Of a DNA stretch of 64,000 bases, positions 35,101 to 47,324 are shown piece by piece; the stretch's first letter is position 1; each line of letters starts with the position of its first letter. The stretch lies in NCBI GenBank assembly GCA_018524725.1, contig JAEUWP010000145.1:186001-250000 (forward strand), in the 5' to 3' direction. A model generated the notes under the pieces. That model was not told where the DNA came from. It worked only from the letters and a program-made list of their open reading frames with translations, and searched no databases. Both the position numbers and the translations under genes were made by a program. Source of the stretch: Podaxis mareebaensis. Its lineage: Eukaryota > Basidiomycota > Agaricomycetes > Agaricales > Agaricaceae.

Positions 35101-37951
35101 ATGGGTAAAAGAAAAGGAGAGGGATAGCTTGAATGATCAGGCTAATAGGATGGCTCTGACCGCGCGCCTTCGACTTCTCGAAGGCTTGGTACTCTTGGTC
35201 ATAGTCGTACTCAAACCCAAAGGCAGTCATGGAGGTAGCGGCAGAGTGACGGTTTCGTTCATCCTTATCGTCCACCGATATAAAGGAGCCCTTTGGCACC
35301 TCAGCATCAACGAGAACCGCCATGCCTGCGACGGTACAATTGTTGAAGAGGGCCGAGACTCCTATTTGTGCCCCAGTTTCCTTGCGGATCTGGTACGCTA
35401 GTTTTCCAAGAAGCAGCGAGTTTCCACCAAGGAGGAAGAAGTCGGATTGAGGCGTGATGTTGGCAGGGTCCAGCGACAGAGTCTCCGCCACGAGATCCCG
35501 TATGCGTAATTCCGTTCTCGACATGGAAGCTGAGGTAAACTGAGCAGAGTTTCTTCGGGCCTCTTGGAAATCCGCCTCGCCAGATTTCAGTCGCGCCAGG
35601 GAGCCATGAAGCAGGTAAACGGTTTCTGGGACAAGATATCCATCGATCTCCTGCGCGATTAGAGCTTTGAAGGCCTCCGAGTTCAACAGGCACTTAGGAT
35701 CGACGCTCAGGTATAGCTCCGCTGATCCATCTGGACAGATGTTCAAAGCAAAATCCTTGACCTCTTCCATCTGTCCCAAGAAATGTTCTATCCCCTTGGC
35801 AGATAATGATACGCGAGAACACGGGATCGAGTCGGAGAGGGATGCACGTGGCGATGGTACTTCGGCTTCGAAATGGCGCTGGTTGGCTGGAATTCCATCG
35901 TGGAATTGCGGAAGGCCAAGTCGCTTCGCTAGGTTGACACGAACAGCTTTACCCGTGCTGAAGGCTAGGTTTGGTGACTACTTCGTGTATAATATGCCAA
36001 GAGAGCTCACGCGTTCTTTGGAAGGTCATCCATGTAAACCATCACCGAAGGCCATTTAGATGGATGGAGATGATCACTAACAAGAATATCATCATTATTT
36101 GATTGATATCGCAGATGGCGGACCTACCGGAGGGTATCTTGTAACTGATGGAGCCCAATTCTCGGTTTACCGGATGAGCATACGATTACGACTCCTATTG
36201 CTTCCTGCAAAACATCGTGTTCAACTGCGAAGGCTAGAGTACTCTGTGCATATAATTGATTAATTTAGCATCCAATCAATGGTTTCCATGAACTAACTTT
36301 GACGCGGTCTTTGGCTGCAATCACGATGGCCTCCTCGATTTCGAAAGGAGAAATGACTTCACCACCCTTATTAATGATCTCCTTAGATCGTCCCGTTATG
36401 TATAAGTATCTATTTCGGAACTGTCATTCACTAGGATCAACATTCTAAAATTGGAACATACCCCTCATTGTCCATATAACCCATGTCTCCAGTATTAAAC
36501 CATCCCTCGGGTGAGAAGCAGGACGTGTCGAGCGGCACGCTCCTATCGGAAGAAACCTCATAGCCGGAAAAAGTGGGGAAGCCGCGGACGGCAATGGCCC
36601 CTGTCTGTCCTTGCGGCAACTCACGTTCAATATTGGAGGGATCACGTATGGAGACTTCTGGACCACAAGCGATACCCGAACAACCAGGACGCTCGAGCCG
36701 ATAATCCTGCGGTGGAGAAGCAATAGGCATGCATCTAGAGAGAATGCAGCGCTCTAAGTCCATCGCGGAGATACGCGAGAATTTGAATTATTAACGCACT
36801 CTGTCATGCCGTACGACGGAAGGACTACCGCATTCCCGAAGGTGGATCTCATTTCCAGCGCTAGGGATGGCAGCAATCCGCCTGCTGCGTTACAAATCAT
36901 ACGGACGCGTAAGTCCCTCGCGGCGTTGATTCCGGCGGGACGAGAAGCCAAAATGGCGTGATGAACTGTAGGTGCACCATAATACCTAAGCATGCGTCAT
37001 GAATCATCCGTCTACCCTGAACAGCAAGCATCTCGCACCAAGTAGCTCCAAACTGAACAGCCACATTCCAGAATGCAACGGCATCAAATCCACCGCACAT
37101 GATGGTACTACCCCCAGAAAGAATGGGTGCACATAAGCTTCGTACAAATCCCCCGACATGGAAAAGAGGCATCATATTCACTAAAGCGCATTAAGTTCAG
37201 CTGTGACACCTAAGGGGAACACGGGAGAACGCGACTCACAGTTCACATCAGACTCTCTCAAAGACCAGGACTGCACAACGGCCCACGCGCCAACGACTAA
37301 AGCGCGAAGGGGATATGGAACTACTTTCTTCTTTCCGCTTGTCCCAGAAGTCTGGAGGACTAGGGAAAGATCATCCAGTCCATGGGGCTGGGAGGGCCGA
37401 TTCGGAAAGATGGTTTTCCTGTCCAAACAGGTCATACTAAATAGCCCGGTTGGACCCTCGGAGAGCGGCTCGACGAGGACGACGTGGCATCCAAGGTCCT
37501 CTTGTAAGGATTCCAACCCAAGGCGTTCCACGGAATCTTTCGAGGCGAGGATCAGCTTTGCCCCTAGCCTCTTCGCGTCATCTCGAAGCTCGCTCGGTGT
37601 GCATGACGCGTTCACTGGAGCACAAGTGTGATAACACGCTACTGAGAGCATTGCGACCGCGTTCAGGGGTCCATTAGGGAGAGCGACAAGGACACGATCA
37701 TTCGGGCCGAAGGGTATATGCGCTGGAGAATGTGGCAAAACGAAAGTCGAGATGAATGACCGCAGTTGATCATGCGTGAGAGCTCGTTGTGAGGGGTCCG
37801 GGGCGAGGATTGCGGGTTTTGAGGTAGAACAAAGACAATCTAAGAGCGAGGTGATTCGTGGCGATTCTGCCAGCCGCTCAGCTATCCAGCGACCCAGCGC
37901 GATGTCTTTCGGGAGTGCGGGAGCACGCAGAAAGGCGAGGGGGACTGACAT
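32199..37951 (-). CDS. Pls-type membrane NRPS-like synthetase (A-T-three LbH domains) with C-terminal RING finger
   Basis: Likely activates a carboxylic or amino acid as adenylate, loads it on its carrier domain and transfers it at a membrane-bound module. About 1,650 residues from many exons. Adenylation domain (about 1-560): TSGTSGKKK, YGMTEC, GWFNTGDMGYMDNEGYLYI, RSKEIINKGGEVISP and LPKNATGK, each restored by splicing. Carrier domain: DFFLLGGNSLLL with the phosphopantetheine Ser near 716. Then three hexapeptide-repeat domains, each opening with an RxLGAxIGK-type motif (34.6, 33.8 and 32.9 kb), each preceded by hydrophobic segments. This is the order of Streptomyces Pls and of TIGR02353. 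At the A4 position the chain reads PLFHVGG, as in acyl-CoA synthetases, without the amino-acid-binding Asp, so lysine as substrate is doubtful. The last two exons (junction 32390/32325) complete a C3HC4 RING. The start is the first ATG (37951). A TTG-led extension was rejected. Confidence 0.88.
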
Positions 37952-39825
37952 GGTGCAAGACCGGGGGGCTGCCTCAAGGGCGGGGAAGGAGTACGAGATA
38001 GAGAGAGAGTAGGCTGAACCAGAAGACAAGTTAAGGCGTTTCGTATATGCGCCAGAATAAAAGGAACCAGGAGCATGTCCGAGTCTGGAAAGTGGAATCT
38101 GAGATGTTTGTGCAAGTTGATGACACGATCGGTGAACAACGCGACGAAGCCAAGTCTGAAACCCTGCAAAACTTCACGTCAGACGTAGCGTGCGTACGAT
38201 GATTACGGCCACGATGGAGTGAACGAATAGGCCTTCTAGTGGCTTGATAGCGCTCGAGTTTGCAACAGTCCCTGTCCCTAAATATAGACCTCGCGAGCGT
38301 ATCGGAAATCGTGGAAGTAGTAATAACCATGCAGCCATGGAAAAAGCAGCAGTTCCAAGGAAGAGAACACCCTGAGATACTGTGTTTTTTCCCCATTTTT
38401 TCCCGAGAAACCGAGGACCTTGGGCAAGGATGGCCAACGAGAAACTGCCAACGGCGCCCCGAAGCTACTTCGATCTAGTCCATACTTAGAAATTGCCCAC
38501 GTTCATGCGTATATCGGTTCAGAGTTTGTCAATCTCCAAGGAAAGAAGGTGGAGATGATAGAGTTCCGTGTAAAGGGCCCGGTGTGCTGTGAGATACACA
38601 GCTCACTATGGAGCTGAAGAAAGCGGAGGCGACTGAGGATCGAGTTGGATTTATTTGTATATGTTACTCTGCAGGATCGATACCTTTCGTTCCAAACATC
38701 GATACATCCAAAGGCTTTCCATTGACCAAGTACATTTGAGATGAGCTTGCGCGGAGCTAGGCACTGGATTTCGTCCCACTCCGAGCATACCGAAGAGTGA
38801 ATCGTGGCTTGGTCATCTTTGCCGCTCTTGCACCCGCGCTGTTACACCCGCCTCTCCCATGTTTCTCTTGCTATCTCCAACCTTGGTAATTTCGAGCTCA
38901 ACATTGGTTTTGAACTCGTTGCCAAATCATCATCTCGGCTTCGATATTCGCATCCGCTCAATCTAAGCTTCTCGACCACACTTTCACTATCATGTAGGCT
39001 GTGCAATACCCGTCCTCCCGATGATCTTGATGCTTTTATCCCCAAATCCGCATTATATCCGGATTTTTGCACACAAGAACTAGAATCCAGTACGTAAATC
39101 AAATGATTACGCCTTATGAACGAACGCCCTGAGGGTTCGATAGCCTTTGTGCGTTCTTTGAGATTTACTGGAGAGATGCTTGAGCGTATGACGTAGATTG
39201 ACAGGCCTCAAAGATTGAACGACGGATAGGACACAAAGTGATATATATCGGTGACTCTTGCAGACCCCTCTCATCGACCACAGCAATTCTTCGCTTCACT
39301 CACACCCGCCGCACTTCGCAAATTCCCCATTCAATACACTATCTGATATCCAATGCAGTTAACCTGCTTCGTTAGGAGACCCTCGAAGCTCCATGGGCTT
39401 GCCGTCCTCGTCTCCGACTCCACTTTCCTCATGCATCTTCCTATTGTCCATGATTAGAACAGCTCCTCTGTTCCCGACCCCAAATCGCCTGTGACTGCAA
39501 AGGGTTTGTAAGCAACAACAGATGCTGGTGGAGCTGGGTTTCGAGGAAGCTAAGGTATCTTCGAGAATCCGAACGGCACGGTATCAATTCATTCCTTATC
39601 CTTATTCGCTTAATTCTTCGCGTTGTAACCCGCATGGCTTGTAGAACAGAACACTGTATCTACTACTCATGGATGGCCAAGTGTTGGAAAACATTTCGCC
39701 GCCAAGGAATCGGGTAGTCCCTCGAAACGGCCAGAAGACATTCCTTCTTCTCCGGTAGTCTGGGCATACGGAACATCTATTTCTATGAGCTCCAGGTAGC
39801 CATAAACTCGTAAACACAAGATATC
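37952..39825. other. no recognisable gene
   Basis: A minus-strand open frame near 38437-38174 encodes a hydrophobic stretch (AAFSMAAWLLLLPRF), but it has no ATG and no joining exon, so it is left unassigned. The remainder has only short ORFs. The part next to 37951 is the synthetase promoter. Confidence 0.45.
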
Positions 39826-40819
39826 TTATCTTGAGTGCGACCTCCCAAAGACAACCTCTCTCACTCGGTCGCCAGGGTCACATTTCTTGAGACGGTCATA
39901 GTCGTACCAGACCAAGGATTCTCGAGAATGAGCGACAAAAGCTTGTTGCCCAACGGAATAAGCTGACGCCTTTACTTCAAAAGTAGCATTATCCGAAACG
40001 CCCTCCGGTGAGGGTGGGACGGGTTTGTACCCAATCAGAAGCTATCGCTAGGCTTAAGCACTCCACGGTTTAGAACGAATAATGAAACGCGTACTGTGTC
40101 TGGATAAGTCACCGGTCGCCTGAACTTGACCTCGATTGACTTCAGAATGAGCGATACCCCTTGACCCTTGAGCATAGCTTCGGCTTTTTCAGGACCTCCG
40201 AGTTCATGGCCCAAGGAAGTCATCCATTTGATGCGGGCCTACGGGATTCCATAAGTCATCCCCGACGCTATCGAATTCACCAAAATTGAACCTACCGACT
40301 CAAAAAATCGCACTAGTAAATGTATACCCATCAGGTTAAGCGCACTTCTCTCCATAACCCCGACAACACGTACCATAACGAACGTTGTTAACGTGTCTGA
40401 CGCGTGTCAGTGAGATCACAGAATAGGCGCAAGAAGAGAACTGACTGGAACGAATCATGGTCTCCCCATACAATCTTTTGTTCCCAAAATGAATGAGGGT
40501 CAAAGCCCTCCTTGCTTAAAATTTGGTGCGCCTTCGCAAGCGGATCCGGAGGACTAAGTGCCGAATGGTTGAAACCGTAGGTATGCGATGGAGAATCTGG
40601 TGCCTCTGGCCCCTGCGTACCAGGGGGTATGTGGTACGGCGAAGATGGGTCACGAAAGGCGGCTTGAAGCTCCTGAATTTGTACAAGGTCTTTGGTAAGA
40701 GGCTATAGCTCCTGGAAAACGCTGCGCACGCTTATTGAAGTCGTTTTAGGTCGACATGGGAAGCTTCTCGCGATTCGTGTTGAGGGTATCCACAGGGGGA
40801 GTCGTCGAATATGAAGCAT
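39826..40819 (-). CDS. hot-dog fold acyl-CoA thioesterase (4HBT-like), probably mitochondrial
   Basis: Fungal thioesterase/thiol-ester dehydrase-isomerase type protein, expected to hydrolyse acyl-CoA. The first exon encodes an Arg-rich, acid-free N-terminus (MLHIRRLPLWIPSTRIARSF) typical of mitochondrial import. The hot-dog core follows: IVWGDHDSFQHVNNVRYVRFFE, with the family D and HVNN, then WMTSLGHELGG, the central strand EVKFRRPVTYPDT and a C-terminal part FVAHSRESLVWYDYD. An in-frame TAG near the N-terminus is removed by a 57-nt intron that joins TSIS to ELQAAF, so the gene is not broken. Later introns split HVNN from its Gln and the RYVRF codons. It is on the same strand as the synthetase gene, 1.9 kb upstream of it. 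A functional link is speculative. Confidence 0.82.
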
Positions 40820-41683
40820 AACTCAAGGAGGGGCTATTCTACGCTAGAAAGTGCGGGACAGAGGGGTAGAACTTTGAGCATAGGAGAGGGCTGTCACAAC
40901 CATGATTTTGGCCGGATACCGGTCCGCACAATTACCGTTTGTGCTCCGAACCATCCTTCGTCCTACGACTTCATCTGTCCTTCGAACGACTTGTTCCGTG
41001 AAAATGAAAGGCCCAGTGAGTAGTGACACATGCAGCAAGGTCGCAGGAATACTGAGTTTTTGCCAACTGGATACGCGGTCGGTCGCTATACACTACGAGC
41101 TTGGATATTTCCCAGGCCATAAACTCTCCCGAGTACCGGCAGTCGCTGCCTTGCGTCTCGGCCAAAACAATAGGCCATATTTCTTGAAAATGAAACGCAC
41201 ACGGAATTCCATAGTCGCCATTACTCAACTCAAACCAAGAACATAACAGCCCAACCATCTCGGCTGGGTCGATTGAGTGGCGCTCATTCAAGTTTCCAGA
41301 TACCCCCTCACTGTCGTTTTGTTAAAAGGATATTCGAGCGAATTATGTACGTATTTATGGGTATCCTTTTCAGTTGGTAACCATGTTGAAACCTGGTTTG
41401 ACATTCAACATCAGGTCAAAGAAATTGGAAAATGATTGGCGACCACTCGTGATCTTTGTTTTCCGGACCTAATTGATGGCACCCTTGCCTGCCATCCAAT
41501 TCTCCATTCCCAACCCACGCTTCAATCCCCCCTCTCCACCAGCGGTCCTCTCCTCCAAGGCAATTTCGCCATCTCCGGTCTTTCAATCCACGATCCTTTG
41601 TTCTCCAACACTAGCCCTCTTTTCGCTCCACTTTTTCTCGTCGTTTTCACGACTGGCCAACTCCGTATCCATCTGTACTCTTC
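40820..41683. other. intergenic region between divergent genes
   Basis: Promoter space for the thioesterase gene (-) and the mucin-like gene (+). ORFs here (for example 40902-41246, 40971-41291) carry no motif. Confidence 0.45.
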
Positions 41684-43342
41684 ATGACCCCCCAGAGTCA
41701 TCGTCATGGACCTTTCCATCGGCGCAAAGAGATTGAGCGAAGGCAGGTCGTCCGCCCGACCACGACAGCAAAAGTGACCCCTGTGCGCTGTACGAACCTC
41801 TTCTAGCTGCTAAGGGTTAGATCGCTCATCATCTCTTCAGCTACGGCGACACCTGTTCGCCCTCCTATCAAGACACCTATCCGGACACCGATAGTAAGGC
41901 CCACAGCCACCCCGACGCTCACACCTGTGAGACCGACTGCAACCTTACCTTCAGCACCTCCTACGATCTCCACTCGTGTGCCAGTTCCCATTCCCAGCAA
42001 ACCAGCAACGAGCGTAGTGCCTGTAGTCCCATCGTCGTCCATCACTGTCAGTCCTCTCCCTTCTACCCAGAATTTGCACGACTCATCTTCCGTTAGTCAA
42101 CCTCGCCTCTAGTCTCAACGACTTCGAACGCCATAATATCTACCACCACTCATCCTCCTTCCTCATCAACGACATCAACAAGTACAACATCTCCGGCCAG
42201 CGCTACACCAAGTTCATCGCCTGAGGCTCCTGGTGGCGTCAGTACGGGTGCAGTGGTCGGAGGTATTGTTGGTGGCTTTGTTGCCCTAGGCCTCATTGGA
42301 GCTGCACTATTTTTGTTCCTGGTATGGTACATGACTTCAATACCGCCATATATCCTAACCCCCCCTTCTCCAGCGGCGGGTACGAGAGAAAAAGCGGGCT
42401 CATGCTGAAGCCTTCGATGCCGCTAAATTCCGTCAATCCGCCATCCAATTAGAGGATCCTGCAGAAAAACGCAGAAAGCCGCGTCCGCCAACTATGATCG
42501 AGCAGCACGTTCAGAATACGCCTTCTTCGCAATCAAATCAGTACTCTTCTTCGAGTACCAGTCAATACTCTTCTCCGGGTGCCAGTCGTTACAGAGAACA
42601 AGCGCACTATGGAGTTCCATACAGTGGTCATGCCCCTTACAATGCACCTCATCCTGCGCCTTATCCTGCGTCTTATCCCGATGCTTATGGTGCTCAAGCT
42701 CCTTACGGTCAATACCCACCTCCACATCATACCTACGGTTATGGTGATCCTCATGCATACCCGCCGCAACCTCATTATGCCCCTCAACCTCATTATCAAC
42801 AATACGGCGCTTATCTTCCATCAGGACCTCCCTCAGTACAGAGACCAGATTCCTTGGCTTCCGGACAGGATAGCTTGGCCTTGCCAAACCCCTTCGCTTC
42901 CTCACCTTCTCTCGTCTCCGAAAGGGCCGAGCCGACACGTTATCCTTCCAACGCCTCACCTGCTTCGACAACACGCGATGTCACTCGGTCTACTTCTGTC
43001 AACTACAACCAAACGTCAACGGAAGATAGCGATGCTCCGCCTGCGTACGAGGCTACGAGTAGCTTTGAGAATTATAAACCAGATCTCAAGGTCAAACCCT
43101 CCACGACCGTGTCAAACATCTCTGGCGAGTCTAGTAGTGTCTCTGCCTCTACTTCCGGAAGTTCAACACCTGCGGCCACACTTTCCGCGCCCTCTTCGAC
43201 ATCCCCGACCGCAGCCGCAGCGTCGTCAGCAGTTACATCATCGACCCCCGCAACTGCGGACAAGACCCCTCCGCGTCCCTTATCTTCCACCAGTGCGTTA
43301 ACAACTGTGTATGATCCAAGAGATGCCTACGGTGGGATGTAA
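41684..43342 (+). CDS. mucin-like single-pass membrane protein with Tyr/Pro-rich cytoplasmic tail
   Basis: Function unknown. Four exons (41684-41789, 41841-42050, 42113-42321, 42374-43342) give 497 residues. The N-terminus is rich in His/Arg (SHRHGPFHRRKE) and no cleavable signal peptide is seen. Residues 25-150 are Pro/Thr-rich with repeated TPVRPTATP-like units, then a Ser/Thr stalk. The transmembrane helix is near 152-175 (STGAVVGGIVGGFVALGLIGAAL). The juxtamembrane segment RRVREKKRAHAEAFDAAKFR is shared with the partial gene at 63152. The tail has many Tyr/Pro/His repeats and a Ser/Thr end; a PPAY motif (a possible WW or NEDD4-type ligase site) occurs at APPAYEAT. It could be a cell-wall sensor of the Mid2/Skg6 type by architecture only. 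Confidence 0.75.
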
Positions 43343-44237
43343 GGCGGTGTATAGAAGGAATGGAAGATACGTGTCCCATTTCTAACAAATGGGCGGTGTT
43401 TCCATCTTGTTCGTTGCCAGCCCTATTCCCACTCCTCTTGCATTCCCATGTTTGATATCTTTATTTTTATGTGTAACCTCCCGCTGCGCATTTCTACGCC
43501 CCTGCCTTCCCTGTTCGCATTTACTTGCATTTTCAAATGTCAGACATGTCAGACTTTATTGCATACATTCTGCGGGCCACGTCTTGCATAGAGTTTTGAC
43601 ATTTTTATATTGTTTCTTTATACCTTTTCATCATGTTTAACACCTCGTCTATACCCCACCTGTATATTCAGACCTTGGTCCAACAACGATAGTACCTTCT
43701 CTCGGTCCTATTCGCGGTTTCGTTATTCAAAGTGCCTCAAAACCTTTTGGTAGCCGAAAAATCAAAGGATTTATCATAATTCCTTGAGAAGCTTCCAAGT
43801 CGAGACGTCCAGACTCGAATAACAAGCCCCTTTACATTATAGATGACAGTGGCGAAGCCATGCGGCAAATTCTATACCTTAACAATACGCTTGCGGGCAG
43901 CACAGAGCATTCGAACGGGGTGAATACGGTTTCTTGGGTTGAGGAAACCGGGGTGATTATTGCGAAACTAAACCCCGGACCTCGAGGCGTGTCAAAATGG
44001 CCGCCGCATCCAGGGCTCAGTCAACACCCTACAAATTCGGCGGAAATCAAAGATCTAAACTATGTAGAAGACACGTGGTACATGCCTGAAGATTGGCGAC
44101 CATAAAGGTCCAACTATATCTATAGTGCTGTGGTAACACACGAAAGCAAAATATCAACGTAACAGTAGGCCTGAGAGCAAAATCGGCCGCAAAGATAAAA
44201 GTACAAGTAATTGACGAATTATAAAGAAAAAGAGGGA
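43343..44237. other. intergenic region; one doubtful small ORF
   Basis: Holds the 3' ends of two convergent genes. An 81-codon plus-strand ORF with an ATG at 43860-44105 has balanced composition but no motif or intron support; chance or a small unknown protein are both possible. Confidence 0.4.
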
Positions 44238-45827
44238 TTATATCCGAAATGCAATAAGCGTCGTAAACACATAATAAGCCCATGAATCAAGGAGCCACTT
44301 TAAAGAGCTAATGCATTGTCCACGCATCAGTACCTCGGTGGTTGAGGGCTTCCCGGACGACTCTAGATGTCCGTTCTGCGAGTTCTGTTTCAGAAGGGGG
44401 CTCGCAGTGTCGCCGTAGCTGTAGGATTCTGTCTCAATTGGTTTCGTTAGTGGAAATGGACCAGAGTTGGACATGGATACTGACACTCGACATGCCTGGA
44501 AAGACTAGGTTAGGGCTTCATCAAGAAGGATACGAGGCGCATGAAGAACTTACTACGAGGTTCGGAAGCACAACGATCATAGGAAGTCCAATCCCACTTT
44601 GGTATCTAGGTGGTCTGGAGTGAACGGACATGTTAATAATGTTATCGTTTACGAGACTTCACGATAGGTGGGACTCACCGGAAGTACAGTACTAAGCATA
44701 TAACGTTGATGGCACACACGAAGGCGAACGCCACTAGACCTGGGTAAGTAGTTAAACTCCCATGAGCTACAACGGGATAGTGGAGCATGTGCGCACCTTG
44801 TTTCACAAAGTAACGTCCCAGAGAAATCTCCCGCATGCGGATTTTGTAGCAATACTATGCGCGCATGAGGAAGGCGGATGCCGAAGTGGCTTGACTAAAT
44901 CACTCACCACAAAAACAACAATCAACGAGGTAAGGTCCATTAAAGTGGCGGCGAGCTGGTCGTACGTTAGCTTCGTGAATACACGAGTAAATGAAGATCC
45001 CGAACAATTGTGTACTATGGGAATACATCAGTAAAAAAAAGCCAGAAAGGATGGCACGAGGCAACACTCACTCCTATCCGCACGGCCATGATCCCTTCTC
45101 CGTAGTTCGGAAAGCACCCAGTACGCTGTAGAATGACGTATAGTTCCACTGGAATATCCACCCTGCCGCAGAATACCCAGATGTTGATACCAACGAGGGC
45201 AACATAGCATAAAATCAGAAGAATAAAAACGCGACGGTTGCGAGAGGTGAAAGCATATGCACGCATCATCATGACACCTAGGATCAAGTGTGAAGAACGC
45301 AGTCTCAATCAGCGACATGGAGGAAACTGTACCTTGCGACGTAAATTGCTGAAAATTTACTATCAGTTGAAGCCCGCGGACTAGAATCAGAGACCTACAC
45401 AAGGGGCTAGCAACGCGTTAATCGGCCTCACGACTTGCATGCACAGCTCTGGTGGGTGGTTTCCGACGATTCCCCACATAATCACGACCCAAAGTACGGC
45501 AGGATAATAACGACATAGAAAATAGGCTATATTGATCATCGAAAGGCGGCGCGACTTGTGTATCTTTGAAAGATATCACTTCAGCCATGGTTAGTGGAGA
45601 TGTTGTGTCGGACACATACTAGCCGGATCTCGTCATCGAGTCTTTGAGGAAAAATAAGAGATTATCGGTGTGAAATTCTGGCACGGAACTCACGATGCAA
45701 GCCACTCGTAGAGCTGCAAGGCGCACATCGCAGCCATGGCATAGCGAGCTTCATTTATGCTTTCCACACCGTCGTATAGATCCTGCAAACCATAGGAATA
45801 TATGGCCACCAAATCAAGCAAGGACAT
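44238..45827 (-). CDS. DUF6533-type multi-pass membrane protein
   Basis: Member of a large Agaricomycete-specific family of seven-helix membrane proteins of unknown function. About nine exons can be joined in phase. Diagnostic features: the N-terminal helix ARYAMAAMCALQLYEWLASL, the signature DDEIRLIHKSRR followed by INIAYFLCRYYPAVLWVVIMW, then QGVMMMRAYAFTSRNRRVFIL, a luminal loop with TGCFPNYGEG, a helix DLTSLIVVFVV, the cytoplasmic YCYKIRMREISLGRYFVKQG and a last helix GIGLPMIVVLPNLVACR. The C-terminal tail is hydrophilic (PIETESYSYGDTAS) and ends in a short hydrophobic stretch. The start is the ATG at 45825-45827, first in frame. No frame break is needed. Confidence 0.8.
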
Positions 45828-47324
45828 GGTCGGTGCACGGTTCGTCGAGCTTGCGCTTATGGCAAGAGACGGAGGCTCCGAAGAAGGGTGGATCGAGGAA
45901 AGGTAAAGAGTTGATAGGCAGGATGAGAGAAGGATTCAACGACGGCCGAGCAAAAAAGGCATATGTAGTTGCCCAAGTTGCCGTTTCCTGGTGTAAGTCC
46001 GTGGTCTGTCAAACCCACTGTCAATGGCTCGAAGAGCCACTGCCGACATTAAGTCAAGGCAAGTGAGGGATGGGAAAATATTCCACACCGAGGTTGGATA
46101 AATTCAGACATATTAAATTGTCCACCAATAGCCACCGAGACGAAGCAGGGACAACGAAACAGTCTATGCATCAACTCCACCTTGTTCAAGAAGATGTCGT
46201 TGATGGGAAACTTTGCTTATTGGGCTTCCCCACGGGCTTGACATCGAAACGAGGTCACAAGCATGATTATCGTCAGCTAAAATGGGTAAATAAGGTTGTT
46301 TACATGTGTGGCGTGAAGGCTCGAAAGTGCTTGCGGTGGCTGGCAGCCAAAATGAAACTCCTTTGTTCGAGAGTGTGTGTTTCGTTGGTGAATTTCGCAC
46401 TGGTGTGTGCCAAGGCGCTTCCAAACAAAGTCAACAATACCAAGCTGTTAAACCATATCCCGCACTTCTGAATACACTGTTATCCGTGATTACATACCTT
46501 AGACGCCGGGTGTGAACTCTTGCCTACCCCTGCAGACCTTGTGCAGATCATCATGGGACTCCGGGAGAAAGATCCTAGATCGATATCGGTGCCGAGCGGA
46601 ACGGCCAGGGAAACCTGTTTTACGAACGAGGCATGACATCAGTCCAATACAACAATTAAGCAACAAAATCCATGACGCCGGTAGGGGGTTCTGCTTAAGG
46701 ACTGTCTGAGTCCGTTAACTGAAGCGGCAAAAAGATGGTGCTGAGTCTCCTTCATCACATCGATCATTAAAATATTGTATGCTGCTCTTTATTCGGATGA
46801 GCCTCATGTTCGCACACTTGCGTCCTCGCATAAACTTCCGAGAAAGTCATATGCCATATGTGATATATATTACACATATCCATTGTATCAAAATACGAAG
46901 GGGTTGCAGAAAGCGACGAGCAAGGTCGGAGCCATTCATCGCTGAGGGATGCCACATCGGGGCGTATACAAAATAGGTCATTGCGCAATCCCTGGACTTT
47001 AAAGGCGTGGGGGTGGCGGCTATCACTGATGTGACCATCCGAACATCCAATCAACGGGAGTCCATGGTATTATTGAAATAGCCTGGTGTTAGATCCATGC
47101 TTCGAAGACCACTTCGAGTCTGTAGCCTTCTTGGGCTACAGTCAAGAACTGATCATCAAAGTAAACCGAAAAGTGAAATTTCCAGGATTTTTCATGTGAA
47201 GTTGTCGGCCGCCAAAACTGTTTTTCCCGCATTAATTTAGTGATTACATAATAGCGGTACTAGTAACACTAGTATTGACATCCCTACTACTCTATGACCC
47301 CACCGTTTCAGTGCATCCGGGGGT
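45828..47324. other. no recognisable gene; left flank of the transposon graveyard
   Basis: ORFs at 45695-46471 have no motif. CpG frequency is normal up to about 47320 and then collapses. Confidence 0.45.

Noticed and set aside
38174..38437. Small membrane protein on the minus strand
   Set aside because: The frame starts with TTG, no ATG precedes the hydrophobic segment and no exon joins.
40640..40740. In-frame TAG in the thioesterase gene suggesting a pseudogene
   Set aside because: A 57-nt GT-AG intron removes it and joins the exons in phase.
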